Shown: positions 42,692 through 56,000 of the stretch, piece by piece
Layout: each line of letters begins with the position of its first letter
How positions within the stretch are numbered: position 1 is the first letter of the stretch
Assembly (NCBI RefSeq): GCF_965204195.1
Contig: NZ_OZ241975.1
Location: 3,589,317-3,653,316 of the forward strand
Length of the DNA: 64,000 nt
Reading direction: 5' to 3'
Source of the DNA: Poriferisodalis sp965204195
GTDB lineage: Bacteria > Actinomycetota > Acidimicrobiia > Acidimicrobiales > Poriferisodalaceae
The notes under the pieces: model-generated
The model's database searches: none
Told to the model about the DNA's origin: nothing
Seen by the model: only the letters and a program-made list of their open reading frames with translations
Program-made: the position numbers and the translations under genes

Positions 42692-43936
42692 TCAATAGGC
42701 AGATCGGGTGTTGCCGGTTGGGCTGGCGAGTGCTCGTTCGAGTGCGGTGAACAGGTCGAGCACTCCAGTGGCTTCGAATACTCGGTAGCGCTGGCGGCCC
42801 GCGTTGCGTTGTCGCAGGATGCCTGCTTCGGCAAGCTGGTTGACCGCATCGGCCGTGCGCGCCTTGGAACGGCTGATGAGGCAGCTCGCGGATTCGACGG
42901 TCACGATCGGCGCGCCCGGCAAGACCCCCAACAGCAAGTCGGTGCTGGAGTTGGCGCGGACACGGCCGAGCTTTGCATGCCAGCCAGCGGTGACGGCACT
43001 GATGTCGGCGCTGTAGCTCTGCGCATCCCGGCAGGCCCGGTTGGTCGCGACGGCGAAGATGCGCATCCATTCCGCCGCTGCGGCGGATCGCTCGGCGCTG
43101 TGGGGCTCGCTGAGATGGCGAAACGTCATCAGGCCCCCGACGTAGTCGTCCGACAGCGTGGCCAAGGCCAGGCTGATGGGCGGGACGAATGTGGGCGCGA
43201 GACCGCGTCGCCTCAGAACGACATGAATCAGCGCGCGGCCCGTCCGGCCATTGCCATCGGCAAATGGATGGATGGTCTCGAACTGGGCGTGCGCAAGAGC
43301 GGCTTGTGTCAGCGGTGAGTGATCGTCGCGATTGACGTAGTCGAGGAGATCGGCGAGCAGCTCGGGCACGCACTCGGGAGGCGGCGGGACGAACGCCGCG
43401 CTGCACGGGTTGTACGAACTGCCGCCGATCCAGTTCTGCTCCTCCCGGACGACTCCCCCGAGTTCGGGAGCAGGCGATCTGTCCATCAAGGTGCGATGCA
43501 CCCGCAGCAAGTCGTCAAGCTCGAACCGCGCGCTGCTGAGCGCGAGCTCGAGAGCAGATTCCATCGCTGCGATGTTGGCGAGCACCTCCGCGGCCACTCG
43601 GTCTCCCGCCTCCCCGCCGAGCGCAATCGCCGCCTCCGCGAGCGCCAGCCGACGGGCTCCCAATTGCAGACCTTCGATCCTGGATGACGCAACAGACTCA
43701 GCCCGCAACAAGAACCGCGCGAGACCTTCGAGACTCACATGCGATGCGTCGGCAACATTCAGCGCTCGCACCGCCGACTCGGCATCTGCAATGTCCGCGG
43801 CCACATCCGCGGTGATCGACGGATCCCACCCCACGAGTGGGTCGGCAACGTACGCGTCATAGAAACAGCCGCGCCGATCCTGCCGACTCATCCCCTCGAA
43901 TCTCGGATGCCAACGCTTTCGCAAGTGTGACGCCAT
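42692..43936 (-). CDS. Fic family protein (class II, self-inhibited AMP transferase)
   Basis: 414 residues. The catalytic motif HPFADGNGRTGR (H223) is complete, so nucleotidyl transfer to a target hydroxyl is expected. Residues 84-89 (SSRIEG) fit the inhibitory motif [ST]xxxE[GN] placed N-terminal to the Fic core, as in class II Fic proteins that block themselves. The C-terminal ~80 residues resemble a winged-helix domain (SKARTADAVNQLAEAGILRQ). An imperfect palindrome lies just upstream of the ATG. Targets are unknown. It lies next to the giant surface protein gene, both on the minus strand. Confidence 0.92.
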   Translation of the reverse strand: MASHLRKRWHPRFEGMSRQDRRGCFYDAYVADPLVGWDPSITADVAADIADAESAVRALNVADASHVSLEGLARFLLRAESVASSRIEGLQLGARRLALAEAAIALGGEAGDRVAAEVLANIAAMESALELALSSARFELDDLLRVHRTLMDRSPAPELGGVVREEQNWIGGSSYNPCSAAFVPPPPECVPELLADLLDYVNRDDHSPLTQAALAHAQFETIHPFADGNGRTGRALIHVVLRRRGLAPTFVPPISLALATLSDDYVGGLMTFRHLSEPHSAERSAAAAEWMRIFAVATNRACRDAQSYSADISAVTAGWHAKLGRVRANSSTDLLLGVLPGAPIVTVESASCLISRSKARTADAVNQLAEAGILRQRNAGRQRYRVFEATGVLDLFTALERALASPTGNTRSAY

Positions 43937-43945
43937 CGATCACCT

Positions 43946-43974
43946 AAGTATCGGTTATACCTCAACCGTAACTT
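43946..43974. promoter_or_regulatory. Imperfect palindrome upstream of the fic gene
   Basis: Arms of 11 bp (AAGTATCGGTT / AACCGTAACTT) with two mismatches surround a 7-base spacer. It starts 10 bases before the fic ATG in an AT-rich patch. On the minus strand it contains TATAAC, a possible -10 box. The winged-helix end of Fic could act here, but that is a guess. Confidence 0.45.
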
Positions 43975-44013
43975 AAACTGTGCCGAAGGCCAGCAGCAAC
44001 TCGGCGCCGCCGC

Positions 44014-47000
44014 TCAGCGCGGCGGGACGGCGGGAAGGGTTATGCGGGCGTGGGTGCGCTCGCCCTTGCCGGCGTCGTTCTGCGCCCGCACCCACACCTT
44101 GTAGGCCGTGCCGGGTTCCAGGTTGCGGAAGGTGGTCGTGAGCTTGCCCGCCTTGGGACGATGCGTCTTCCCGCTGCCGCCTCCCACCGGCTTGAGCTGC
44201 ACGATGTAGCCGTCGGGGGCGCCGCCCGACTCCGGGGCCTGCCAGGTGACGGTGACCGTCTTCTCGGTCGCCGACAGCGCCAAACCGGTCACCGGCCCGG
44301 GCACCTCCGCAGGAGCATCCGGCACCTCCTCGGGCGGCTGGGTCTCCTCCTCGGGCGGCGTCTCCTCGGGCGGCGTCTCCTCTTGCGGTTCAGGCGTTGT
44401 GCCCATCGCCGAGGCCGACCATTCGCCCGGGCCTACCGAGTTGACCGCCCGTACCCGTATCTCGTAGCTGGCGCCCTTGTCGAGGCCGGTGATCTGTGTG
44501 GTGGTTCCGCTGCCGGTGTGGCCGGAGTCCACCCAGCCGGAGCGGGGATCGCCCGGCGTCGCAGCCGCTCGATCCTCGGCTGCGCTCTCCTTGTACTCCA
44601 CGTCGTACCCGGTGACGGCATCCCCGCCGTCGTCGGCCGGGGGACGCCATGCCACCGTTATCTGCCCGCTTTGCTGGCCGTTGGGATTGGCCGCTACCAC
44701 GTCGCGGGGCACGCCGGGAACAAAGTGCCCCTGCGTCACTGTCACGGCTACATCCATGAAGACGCCGTCGTATTTGGGGTCGCTGCTGGCGGAGATGTGA
44801 GAGATCAACGTGGCGCCCGACGCCACTCCGGTGACGGTGAGCGTCTGGTTCCGGTTCCAGTCCGATGCAGTGAAGGTGAGCGGGCCGCCGCTGACCACAG
44901 CCACGCCCGGGGCCACGCTGGCGGCTGCGATCGTCACGTCGGCCGTCGGCTCGCTTGCCAGCCTCACCGAGTAGGTGTCCTTCGGCACCACGGTCGACAC
45001 GGTGAGCGCAGTCACGGTTCTCAGCTCCGCCGTCACCACGTCTCTGGCCCAGTCGTCACCGGTGACGCCGGTGTCGTGCAGCTTGACCAGCAGCACGCCC
45101 GCCGTGTCGTCGTCCTCGATGGTGAGCGTCTGGCGCTGCGCCCGGATGGTCCTCGCCACGCCCTCTTCGGTCCGGGTCGCGCGGGCGTCGACCACGATCG
45201 TCTCAGAATCCTCGGCGATGTCGTCGTCGAACACCGTCAGCATCGTCGAGACCGACGTCTCGCCTACGGCGATCGTGAGGGCCCGCGGCACGAACCAGGA
45301 GTAGTCCTTGTGGCGGGTTGCGGTGCTGCTGTTGTCCACCGACAGCGCGACCGTCGTCTCTGCCGCGGCCGCCTCGGTGAGGGTGGCCGTCACCCGCACC
45401 GTCTGCCCCCGTTCACCGGCGGCCTCCTCTGAGGCGACCGCGTCGAAGGCCAACTCCAGCTCCGCCTGCGGCGTGCCTCGGGCGGCGGCCCAGGCGCTGC
45501 CGGGGTCGATGCCGTTGCGGGCCCTCACCCGCACGTCGTAGCTCGTGCCGCCGGTGAGCCCGGCGATCTCCGCCCTCGTGCCCGTCCCGCTGTGGCCCGC
45601 GTCGACCCAGCCGGTGGACGGGTCGCCCGTGGTGGTGGCCGCCCGGTCGGCGGCCGAGGTCTCCTTGTACTCCACGTCGTAGCCGGTCACGGCCGCGCCC
45701 GCGCCGCCGGCGTCCGTGGGCGCCGCCCATCTCAGCGTCAGCTTGCCCACCCCGGCGGTCGCCGTGGGCGCGGGCGGCGCGCCGGGCACGTCCCAGGTGG
45801 TGGCCTCCACCGACGGGCTCGACCCGGGGTTGGCCGCCGGGGTGGCGCCCTTGGACACCAGATGGGCCCGCACCGTGTAGGCCGCGCCCTTCTCGAAGCC
45901 GGTGAACACGTCCGAGCCCGCGCTGCTGGCCGCCGCGTCGCGGGAGACGCCGTCGGGAAGCTGATGCGACGTGGCCCGGCTCGCCGGCCAGCCGCCGGAC
46001 GACTCTTTGATCTGCACCACCACGTCGAAGCCCGCAGAGTCGGGGTTCGACGTGACCACCGTCAGCGCGGGCTTGCCGCCGACCGCGCCCGCGGTGACCG
46101 ACGTGAGGGTCGGGACGGCGTATGTCGTCACCGTGACGGTGTAGTCCTTCTCAGTGCCGTTCTCCGCCGTCACCGTGACCGTGATCGCGTTGTCGGCGTT
46201 CTGGGCCAGCGCGATGGCCGACGTCTCCGAACCGCTCATCACCGTAGAAAGGGCAGAACCCGCCTTGCCGGCCTTCACCGTGGCCTTGCCGGTGTCGGCC
46301 ACCGTCGGCGTCAGCTTCACATAGCCCACGCTGTTGAGCACCGAGGCGGCATAGGAGGTCTTCGCCGCGTCGAACGCAGGCGACAGCGCCAGCGAGGTGT
46401 AGGTGCCGTCCTGGGCGGTCGAGCTCGTGGCCGTCAGCCCGCTCAGGTTCGCGTTGGCGGACTTGGGATCGTCGTTGTCGGTGATGGTGATGGTGGCGGT
46501 GTCCTGGCCGGGGCCGGCTTTGGCCCAGCGGGAGTCGCCGACGGCGATGGTGACGGTGAACGTTTCGTCGTTCTCGTCGAGGTCGTCGTCGACCAAAGGC
46601 ACGGTGACGGTGGCTGTCGTCTGCCCGGAAGCGACCGTGACCGGGCTGGTGATCGACCCGACGTCGGCGGAGGTGGCGGTGGACGGGTTGGTGTAGTCGG
46701 CGGTGACGGTGAACTCCACCCCCGAGGCGGGCGCGTTCTCGCTCAGCGTGATCGTCAGCGAAGCGTTGGCGCCCTCTGTCGCGGTCGTCGCCGCGGTGAC
46801 CGCGAAGGTGCCGAGCTCGGCGGGTAGCACCAGCGAGGTGCCCTGCCACAGGGCGGGGCCGTCGGTGTAGGGGGCGACCTGCACGCCGTAGGCGCGGCCG
46901 TTGACGAGGCCGGTGAAGGTGAACGAGCGGGCCGCCGGGTCTGCCAGGGTCTGGACGGTGTAGGCGCCGGAGGGGTCGGAGCGGTCGCGGTGGCGGACAC

Positions 47001-50000
47001 GCCAGCCGTTCACCGAGGGCGCGGTGTCGGGCCACTGCCAGCTCAGCGTGGCCCGCGTGTCGCCGGCTGCGGCCGTCAGGCCCGTGGCCCTGGTCTGGCC
47101 CCGCGCGTTGACCGTGAAGTCCTCGGCGTTGATGTTGTGGGTGACCCACCCCAGCGGGGTCACCGACAGGGTCGCGGCCCGCCCGTTGGTGCTCCAGGCC
47201 ACCGTGCCGGTCGCGTTCAGCTCGTCGCCGGTCAGCAGGCCGTCGCGGTTGGTGTCGACGAACCGGAACGAGCCGACGCCGCGGCCGTTCACCGAGGCGT
47301 TCAGCACCACGTCGCGAGAGCTGCGGTGCGGCACCACCGCGGTGGCCGAGCCGTCGAGGCTCAACGCGGCCGAGAACACCAGCGCAACGCCCAGATCAGT
47401 GACAGTGTCGCCGTGGGCGACAGCGGAGCCGTCGGCGGTCGCGGAGACGACCAGGGTCGCGGAGTCGTTGTCGGTGATGGTCAGCGTCGCCGGACCCGAC
47501 ACGTCGTTGTAGCCATGACCGAGGTTCCCGCCAAAAGACACCGCCAGCGTCTCGTCGGGCTCCACCAGCGTGTCGTCGCGGGTTCCCAGCGTGTACGTCG
47601 CAGAAGTCGCCCCCGGATCCGCGGTGAACGACGAAGGCCGCAGCCCCAGATCAGCAGAACTGGTCCAGCCGTGCACGAACGACAGCGGAATCGGCAGCCC
47701 GCCGGCCCCGGTCACCGCCGGAGCGAAAGACGCCACCACCTCCAGATCAGCGCCCTCGACGGCCTGCGCGTCGGCCAGACTCGCCGTCTTGGCCGGCTCG
47801 CTGTGCGCCACACGCACCGACACCGGCAAAGAACTGAAATCCTTGGCCGCCAAACGGGCGCGCTCACCGGGGTTCTCCTTGAACACGAACGAAAACGACG
47901 TCCCCGGCGCCGCGACCGGGTCAGGCACCGTCCACGTCGCCGTCGCGGTCCGCTCCGCAGCCGTGTTCAGCCACCGGTCCTCGCCGCTGCCCGCGAACGT
48001 CAACGTCACCCCGCTGGCCGCGTCATGGAACGACACCGACGACGCAGCGTCGCTGTCAGCGGTCAAACGGCCCACCTCGATCGAACGCGCCGACAACAAC
48101 CGGCCCGTGAACGTCACCTGCTCGCCCGCCTGCGCCCGAGCAGGCGACACCGACACCACCAAAGCCGCGGCGTCGTCGTCCACCACCGTCACCGACACCT
48201 CGCCGTAACCCGCCAGCACCTCCCAGCCCAGATCGGCACCATAGCCATCGGGCAAACCCCCAAGCGAGAACACATACGTCACATCACCGGTCACGAACTC
48301 GTTCTGCGCCGCCCGCACGATGTAGTACGCGGCCGGATTCGACGGCGTCAACCGCACCCTCTTGAACAGACGCCCATCACGCAGCAACGGCACCACCACC
48401 TCCTGGGCCGGCCGCGGACTCATCTCCACCAACAAACGAATCAACCCGCCCTCACCAACCGACCCCGACTCAGCCGACAGCGCGAAGTACTTGTCCGGCA
48501 GCGGCGTGCCCGAGGCCGAAACCCAAGCACTCTCGCCCACCGCGTTCTCAGCCCGAACCCGCACGTCATAGTCCACCGCGTTGGTCAAAGAAGTGATCTC
48601 AACAGAAGTGCCAGTGCCCGAATGCGCCACAGCCACCCAACCAGTAGACGCATCCCCCGAAACCGTCGCCGCCCGATCAGCCGCCGAAGACTCCTTGTAC
48701 GCCACGCCGTAGCCGGTGATCGCCGCGCCCCGGCCGCCGGGGTCGGCGGGCGCCACCCATCCGACGGTCAGCTTCGCGTCGCCGGCGGTGACCGTCGGGG
48801 TGTTCGAGGGCGCCAGCAGCTCGACGGTGATCTGCTGGTCGTCGGTCCATGTCGGGCCGCCGGTCCAGAAATAGAGTTTGCCGGGGCCTTTTGTCAGGGG
48901 GTAGCTGACGCCGTTGTTGCCGCCGATGCGCAGTTTCGCGGCCCGCAGGCCTGCGGGGGCGTCGCCGGCGGTGGCGATCTTGAGGTTCAGGTTGCCGTCG
49001 GCGTCCACGTACAGCTCCGTCACCTGGAGCGTCTTGCCGCCGAAGGAGAGCTGGTCGCTGCTGAGCGCGTCGGCGCAGTCGTCGAGGCCGCCCGCAGCGT
49101 TGTCGCAGCCCAACAAGCCGCCGTCGGCGTCGACGGTGAGCGTCGTCGACCATGCCGCTGTGTCGGGGCCGCCGGGCGCGCCGGGATCGTCCCAGGCGGT
49201 GAACGCTTTCTCAGATGACGAGTCCGCTATGACAACAGGGGTGGCGGCGGTGGTGACCAGATGGGCCCGCACCGAATAATCGGTGCCCTTGGCCAGACCG
49301 GTGAGCACGTGGCGGTCAGCGGTGCTCGACGACGCACGCGACACACCAGCCGGCAGGCTGTGAGCCGCGGCCCGCGCCGGCCACACAGCCGACGCTTCTT
49401 TGACCTGGACCACAACCGTGTACGCAGCGGCGTCGGGGTTGGAGGTCACCACGGTGGCCTTCGGTGTGCCGTCGCTGTGGGCGCCCTCGGCCACCGACAC
49501 CACCGCCGGCACCGGGTAGGCGCGTTTCGCGGTGATCGTGTACGTCTTGGCAGTGGTGCCGTCAACCGCGGTCACCACCACCGTGACCGTGTTGTCGCCG
49601 TAGCCAAGAGCGACCACCTTGGCGGCGCCGGGGGTGCCGTCGACAGTCACCGCCGCGCCGGCAACGGTCGGCACGGCCGAGACCTTCACCTCTGTGACGT
49701 CGTCGTCGACACGGACCGTGAACCTCGACCCGAGCGTCAACCGCCGCGGCGTCAAGGGAACCGGCGTGCCCCCGGCGTCAGTCAAAGCCACCTCCAACGA
49801 CTTCAACGACGCATCAGTGGGATCCGCGGCAACACCCGTGCCGGACACCCAAGAACTCGCGCCGGCCGCGTTCTTGGCCCGGACCCGCACGTCATAGGAC
49901 GTGCCGTTGACCAGGCCGCCGATCGTCGCAGCCGCCGTCGCGGGGCCGGGCACGACGTCCACCCAGCCCGTCGACGGATCCCGCCCCGGCGACGCCCGAT

Positions 50001-53000
50001 CAGGCGCCGAGTCCGCCTTGTACTCCACCTCATAGCCAGCAAGTCTCACACCACCGGTATCAGCGGGCGCCGCCCACGACAACACCAGCTTCGAGTCGCC
50101 CCCAGCCACGACCAGATCAGTGGGAGGCCCCGGATCGTCCCACGTCACGACCCTGGTCTCAGCGCTCGACGCCCCCACAACCGAATTCGTCCCCTTCACC
50201 ACCAGATGGGCACGCACACCGTAGGCGGTGCCCTTCTTCAAACCCACGCCGACATACGTCCTGCCAGGACCCAAACCAACACCAGCACCACCAACACCCC
50301 GGGCAGCCCACTCAGCCGATCCCTCGCGCACCTGAACCACCACCGCGTAACGGCTCGAATCAGGATTGGTGTAACTCACCAAAAGGAACGGCAACCCACC
50401 AGTGCCCGCCCCAACCCTCACCGAATCGACAACAGGCACAGCCAGCACCGCGCGGTTCACAGTCACCACATACTCCGCAGCTGTCGTGCCGTCCTGCGCG
50501 GTCACCGTGATCACTATCTTCACGGGCTGCTGACCCAAGGGGAAGGCGTCGCTCGCCTCGCCGCCGGCCAGCGCCTTCTTCGCGCCGCCGGCCAACCCCA
50601 CCGTCATCGACGCGCCCGAATGGGTGGTGCTCGCCGTCAGCGTGACGCCGGCGGTGCCGCTGGGCACCGCCAAGGCGTACGCAACGGTGCCCGACGCGAA
50701 CGCCGGCGACAGGCTCCCCGCAGAAGCCGACAGGGCGCTGAGAGTCGCGTCGGTGGAGAGCACCCTCACGTCCACCGACGGGTTGCCGCCCGCGCCGATC
50801 CGGTAGCCGACGTCGCTGCTCGCCGCCACATGGGTGATGACAGACGTGCCCACAGCGACGCCGCTCACCGTGAACTCACGGGCCGTGGCCCAGTCCACCG
50901 GAGTGAACGTGTAAGAAGCAGGCGCGAACGAGGCGGAAGCACTGCTGCTCGAAGGCGTGACGGTGACGTCAGCCGCCGGCTTGCTCGTCAACGCAACCGT
51001 GTAGGAACCCGTCGCGCCCTTCGCGACCTCCAACTCGGACACAGACACCGCCACCCCCGCGGTGTCGTCATCGAGGATGGTGACCGTGGCAGTGTCCTTG
51101 CCAGCCCCCTCTTTCGCCCACCCTGAGGCGCTGGTGGCGATGGTGACGGTGAAGGTTTCGTCGTTCTCGTCGAGGTCGTCGTCGACCAAAGGCACGGTGA
51201 CGGTGGCTGTCGTCTGCCCGGAAGCGACCGTGACCGGGCTGGTGATCGACCCGACGTCGGCGGAGGTGGCGGTGGACGGGTTGGTGTAGTCGGCGGTGAC
51301 GGTGAACTCCACCCCCGAGGCGGGCGCGTTCTCGCTCAGCGTGATCGTCAGCGAAGCGTTGGCGCCCTCTGTCGCGGTCGTCGCCGCGGTGACCGCGAAG
51401 GTGCCGAGCTCGGCGGGTAGCACCAGCGAGGTGCCCTGCCACAGGGCGGGGCCGTCGGTGTAGGGGGCGACCTGCACGCCGTAGGCGCGGCCGTTGACGA
51501 GGCCGGTGAAGGTGAACGAGCGGGCCGCCGGGTCTGCCAGGGTCTGGACGGTGTAGGCGCCGGAGGGGTCGGAGCGGTCGCGGTGGCGGACACGCCAGCC
51601 GTTCACCGAGGGCGCGGTGTCGGGCCACTGCCAGCTCAGCGTGGCCCGCGTGTCGCCGGCTGCGGCCGTCAGGCCCGTGGCCCTGGTCTGGCCCCGCGCG
51701 TTGACCGTGAAGTCCTCGGCGTTGATGTTGTGGGTGACCCACCCCAGCGGGGTCACCGACAGGGTCGCGGCCCGCCCGTTGGTGCTCCAGGCCACCGTGC
51801 CGGTCGCGTTCAGCTCGTCGCCGGTCAGCAGGCCGTCGCGGTTGGTGTCGACGAACCGGAACGAGCCGACGCCGCGGCCGTTCACCGAGGCGTTCAGCAC
51901 CACGTCGCGAGAGCTGCGGTGCGGCACCACCGCGGTGGCCGAGCCGTCGAGGCTCAACGCGGCCGAGAACACCAGCGCAACGCCCAGATCAGTGACAGTG
52001 TCGCCGTGGGCGACAGCGGAGCCGTCGGCGGTCGCGGAGACGACCAGGGTCGCGGAGTCGTTGTCGGTGATGGTCAGCGTCGCCGGACCCGACACGTCGT
52101 TGTAGCCATGACCGAGGTTCCCGCCAAAAGACACCGCCAGCGTCTCGTCGGGCTCCACCAGCGTGTCGTCGCGGGTTCCCAGCGTGTACGTCGCAGAAGT
52201 CGCCCCCGGATCCGCGGTGAACGACGAAGGCCGCAGCCCCAGATCAGCAGAACTGGTCCAGCCGTGCACGAACGACAGCGGAATCGGCAGCCCGCCGGCC
52301 CCGGTCACCGCCGGAGCGAAAGACGCCACCACCTCCAGATCAGCGCCCTCGACGGCCTGCGCGTCGGCCAGACTCGCCGTCTTGGCCGGCTCGCTGTGCG
52401 CCACACGCACCGACACCGGCAAAGAACTGAAATCCTTGGCCGCCAAACGGGCGCGCTCACCGGGGTTCTCCTTGAACACGAACGAAAACGACGTCCCCGG
52501 CGCCGCGACCGGGTCAGGCACCGTCCACGTCGCCGTCGCGGTCCGCTCCGCAGCCGTGTTCAGCCACCGGTCCTCGCCGCTGCCCGCGAACGTCAACGTC
52601 ACCCCGCTGGCCGCGTCATGGAACGACACCGACGACGCAGCGTCGCTGTCAGCGGTCAAACGGCCCACCTCGATCGAACGCGCCGACAACAACCGGCCCG
52701 TGAACGTCACCTGCTCGCCCGCCTGCGCCCGAGCAGGCGACACCGACACCACCAAAGCCGCGGCGTCGTCGTCCACCACCGTCACCGACACCTCGCCGTA
52801 ACCCGCCAGCACCTCCCAGCCCAGATCGGCACCATAGCCATCGGGCAAACCCCCAAGCGAGAACACATACGTCACATCACCGGTCACGAACTCGTTCTGC
52901 GCCGCCCGCACGATGTAGTACGCGGCCGGATTCGACGGCGTCAACCGCACCCTCTTGAACAGACGCCCATCACGCAGCAACGGCACCACCACCTCCTGGG

Positions 53001-56000
53001 CCGGCCGCGGACTCATCTCCACCAACAAACGAATCAACCCGCCCTCACCAACCGACCCCGACTCAGCCGACAACGCAAAAAACATCCCCGCCACACCCGA
53101 ACCCGACACCCAACTGCTCTCACCGGTAGCATTCGTCGCCCGCACCCGCACGTCATAGGCCCTGCCCGCGGTCAAACCAGTGACCTCAACAGTCGTGCCC
53201 GTACCAGAATGTGACACCGGCACCCAGCCCGTCGAGGGATCACCCGGAGTCGTGGCGGCCACATCAGCAGCCGCAGTGGTCTTGTAAGCCACGTCATAGC
53301 CGGTCAAGGACGCGCCGGACCCGCCGACATCAGCCGGCGCGGTCCACGACAACGCCAGCTTCGCGGCCCCGCCGGTCACCATCAACGCGGTCGGAGGGCC
53401 CGGATCGTCCCAGGTGACGACGCTCACCTCGTTGCTCGAGGCCTCGATCACTGTTCGGCCCGATTTCACCACCAGATGGGCACGGACCAGATATTCGGTT
53501 CCCTTCTCCAGACCGGTGCCGAAGAAGAACAAGTCATGGTCAGTGCCCCGGGCGCCCCAGGCATCGGTTTTCTTCTTGATCTGGAATACCACCTCGTAGA
53601 CATTGCTGTCGGGGTTGGCATAGCTGAAAGTCAGCCTGGGCGTCTTGTCTGAGTACACCCCGGCGCGAACCCAATGGACGACAGGAACAGGCCGAGTGTC
53701 CGCCGGCGTTGCAGAACCGGTGATCCAGACGCTGTTGCCGACCGCGTTGGCGGCCCTCACCCGCACGTCATAGGCCGTGCCGTTGGTCAGGCCGGTGATC
53801 TCGACTGTGGTGGCGGTGCCGGTGTGGGAGGCGTCCACCCAGCCGGTGGACGGGTCGGCGGGGGTGACGGCCGCCTGGTCGGCGGCCGAGGTCTGCTTGT
53901 ATTGGACCTCGTAGCCGGTGATCGCCGCGCCCTGCCCGCCGGGGTCTGCGGGCGCGAACCAGCCGACAGTCAGTTTCGTGTGGCCGACGGTCAGTTTCGG
54001 GGTGCTCGACGGTGCGAGCAACTCGATCTGCACAGCCTGGCCGTCGGTCCATGACGGGCCACCGCCCCAGAAATGGAGTTTGCCGAGACCCCCTGTCAGC
54101 GGGTAGCTGACGCCGCCGGCGCCGCCGATGCGCAGTTTCGCGGCCCGCAGACCCACAGGGGCATCGTCGGCAGTCGCGACCTTCAAGTACAGATTGCCGC
54201 CGGTGTCCACATACAGCTCTGTCACCTCCAGCGTCTTGCCGCCGAAGGAGAACCCGTCGCTGCCCAGCGCGTCGGCGCAGTCGTCGAGCCCGCCCGGGGC
54301 GTTGTCGCAGCCCAACAAGCCGCCGGCGGCGTCGACGGTGAGCGTCGTCGACCACGCCGCGGTGTCGGGGCCGCCCGGCGCTCCCGGGTCGTCCCAGGCG
54401 GTGAACGCCTTCTCAGAGGACGAGTCGTCGACCACAGCGGGGGTGGCGGCCTTGGTCACCAGATGGGCGCGCACCAGATACGCCGTGCCCTTCGCCAGGC
54501 CGACGAGCACATGGCTGTCGGCGGTGCTCGACGATGCACGCGACACGCCCGCGGGCAGGCTGTGAGCCGCGGCCCGCGCCGGCCACGCAGCCGACGCTTC
54601 TTTGACCTGCACGACGACGGTGTACGCGGCGCTGTCGGGGTTGGAGGTGACCACGGTGGCCTTGGGGGTGCCGTCGCTGTGCGCGCCCGCCACGGCCGAG
54701 GTGATCGTCGGCACCGGGTAGGCGCGTTTCGCGACGATCGTGTACGTCTTGGCAGTGGTGCCGTCAAGAGCAGTCACCACCACCGTGACCGTGTTGTCGC
54801 CGTAACCGAGCGCCACCACCTTGCTGCCGCCCGAGGCGCCGTCGATGGTGACCGTCGCTCCGGCGACCGTCGGCACAGCGGTGACCTTCACCTCTGTGAC
54901 GTCGTCGTCGACACGAACCGTGAACCTCGACCCCAGCGTCAGCCGCCGCGGCGTCAACGCGACAGCCGTGCCCTCCGCGTCGGTCAACGCCGCCCCCAGC
55001 GACTTCAACGACGCATCAGACCGATCCGCGGCAACACCCGTGCCGGACACCCACGAGCTCGCGCCGGCCGCGTTGGTGGCGCGGACCCGCACGTCGTAGG
55101 ACGTGCCGTACACCAGACCGCCGATCGTCGCCGTCGTCGTCGCGGGGCCGGGCACGACGTCCACCCAGCCCGTCGACGGGTCCCGCCCCGGCGACGCCCG
55201 ATCAGGCGCCGAGGCCGCCTTGTACTCCACCTCATAGCCGGCAAGGCTCGCACCGCCGGTATCGACAGGCGCCGCCCACGACAACACCAGCCTCGAAGCA
55301 TCCCCGGCCACGACCAGACCAGTCGGAGGACCCGGATCATCCCAAGTCACGACCTTGGTCTCAGCGCTCGACGCCTCCACAACCGAATTCGTCGACTTCA
55401 CCACCAGATGAGCGCGCACCCAATACTCGGTGCCCTTCTTCAAACCCGTGCCGACATACGTCCTGCCAGGACCCAAACCACCACCAGCACCAGCAACGCC
55501 GCGGGCAGCCCACCCAGCGGCTCCCTCGCGCACCTGAACCACCACCGTGTAGAGGCTCGTATCAGGATTGGAGTAACTCACCAGAAGGAACGGCAGCCCC
55601 CCCCCCACAGCAGCCCCCACCCTCACCGAATCCACAACCGGAACAGGCAACTCCGCCCGTTCCACAGTCACCACATACTCAGCGGTGGTCGTGCCGTCCT
55701 GCGCGGTCACCGTGATCACTATCTTCACGGGCTGCTGACCCAAGGGGAAGGCGTCGCTCGCCTCGCCGCCGGCCAGCGCCTTCTTCGCGCCGCCGGCCAA
55801 CCCCACCGTCATCGACGCGCCCGAATGGGTGGTGCTCGCCGTCAGCGTGACGCCGGCGGTGCCGCTGGGCACCGCCAAGGCGTACGCAACGGTGCCCGAC
55901 GCGAACGCCGGCGACAGGCTCCCCGCAGAAGCCGACAGGGCGCTGAGAGTCGCGTCGGTGGAGAGCACCCTCACGTCCACCGACGGGTTGCCGCCCGCGC

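Noticed and set aside
46990..49218. A 742-codon plus-strand open frame inside the giant gene, and similar ones at 49261-51126, 51583-53214 and 54073-56331
   Set aside because: They are Arg/His-rich antisense shadows of the GC-rich repeats on the other strand and copy the repeat pattern exactly; no protein family character or start signal.
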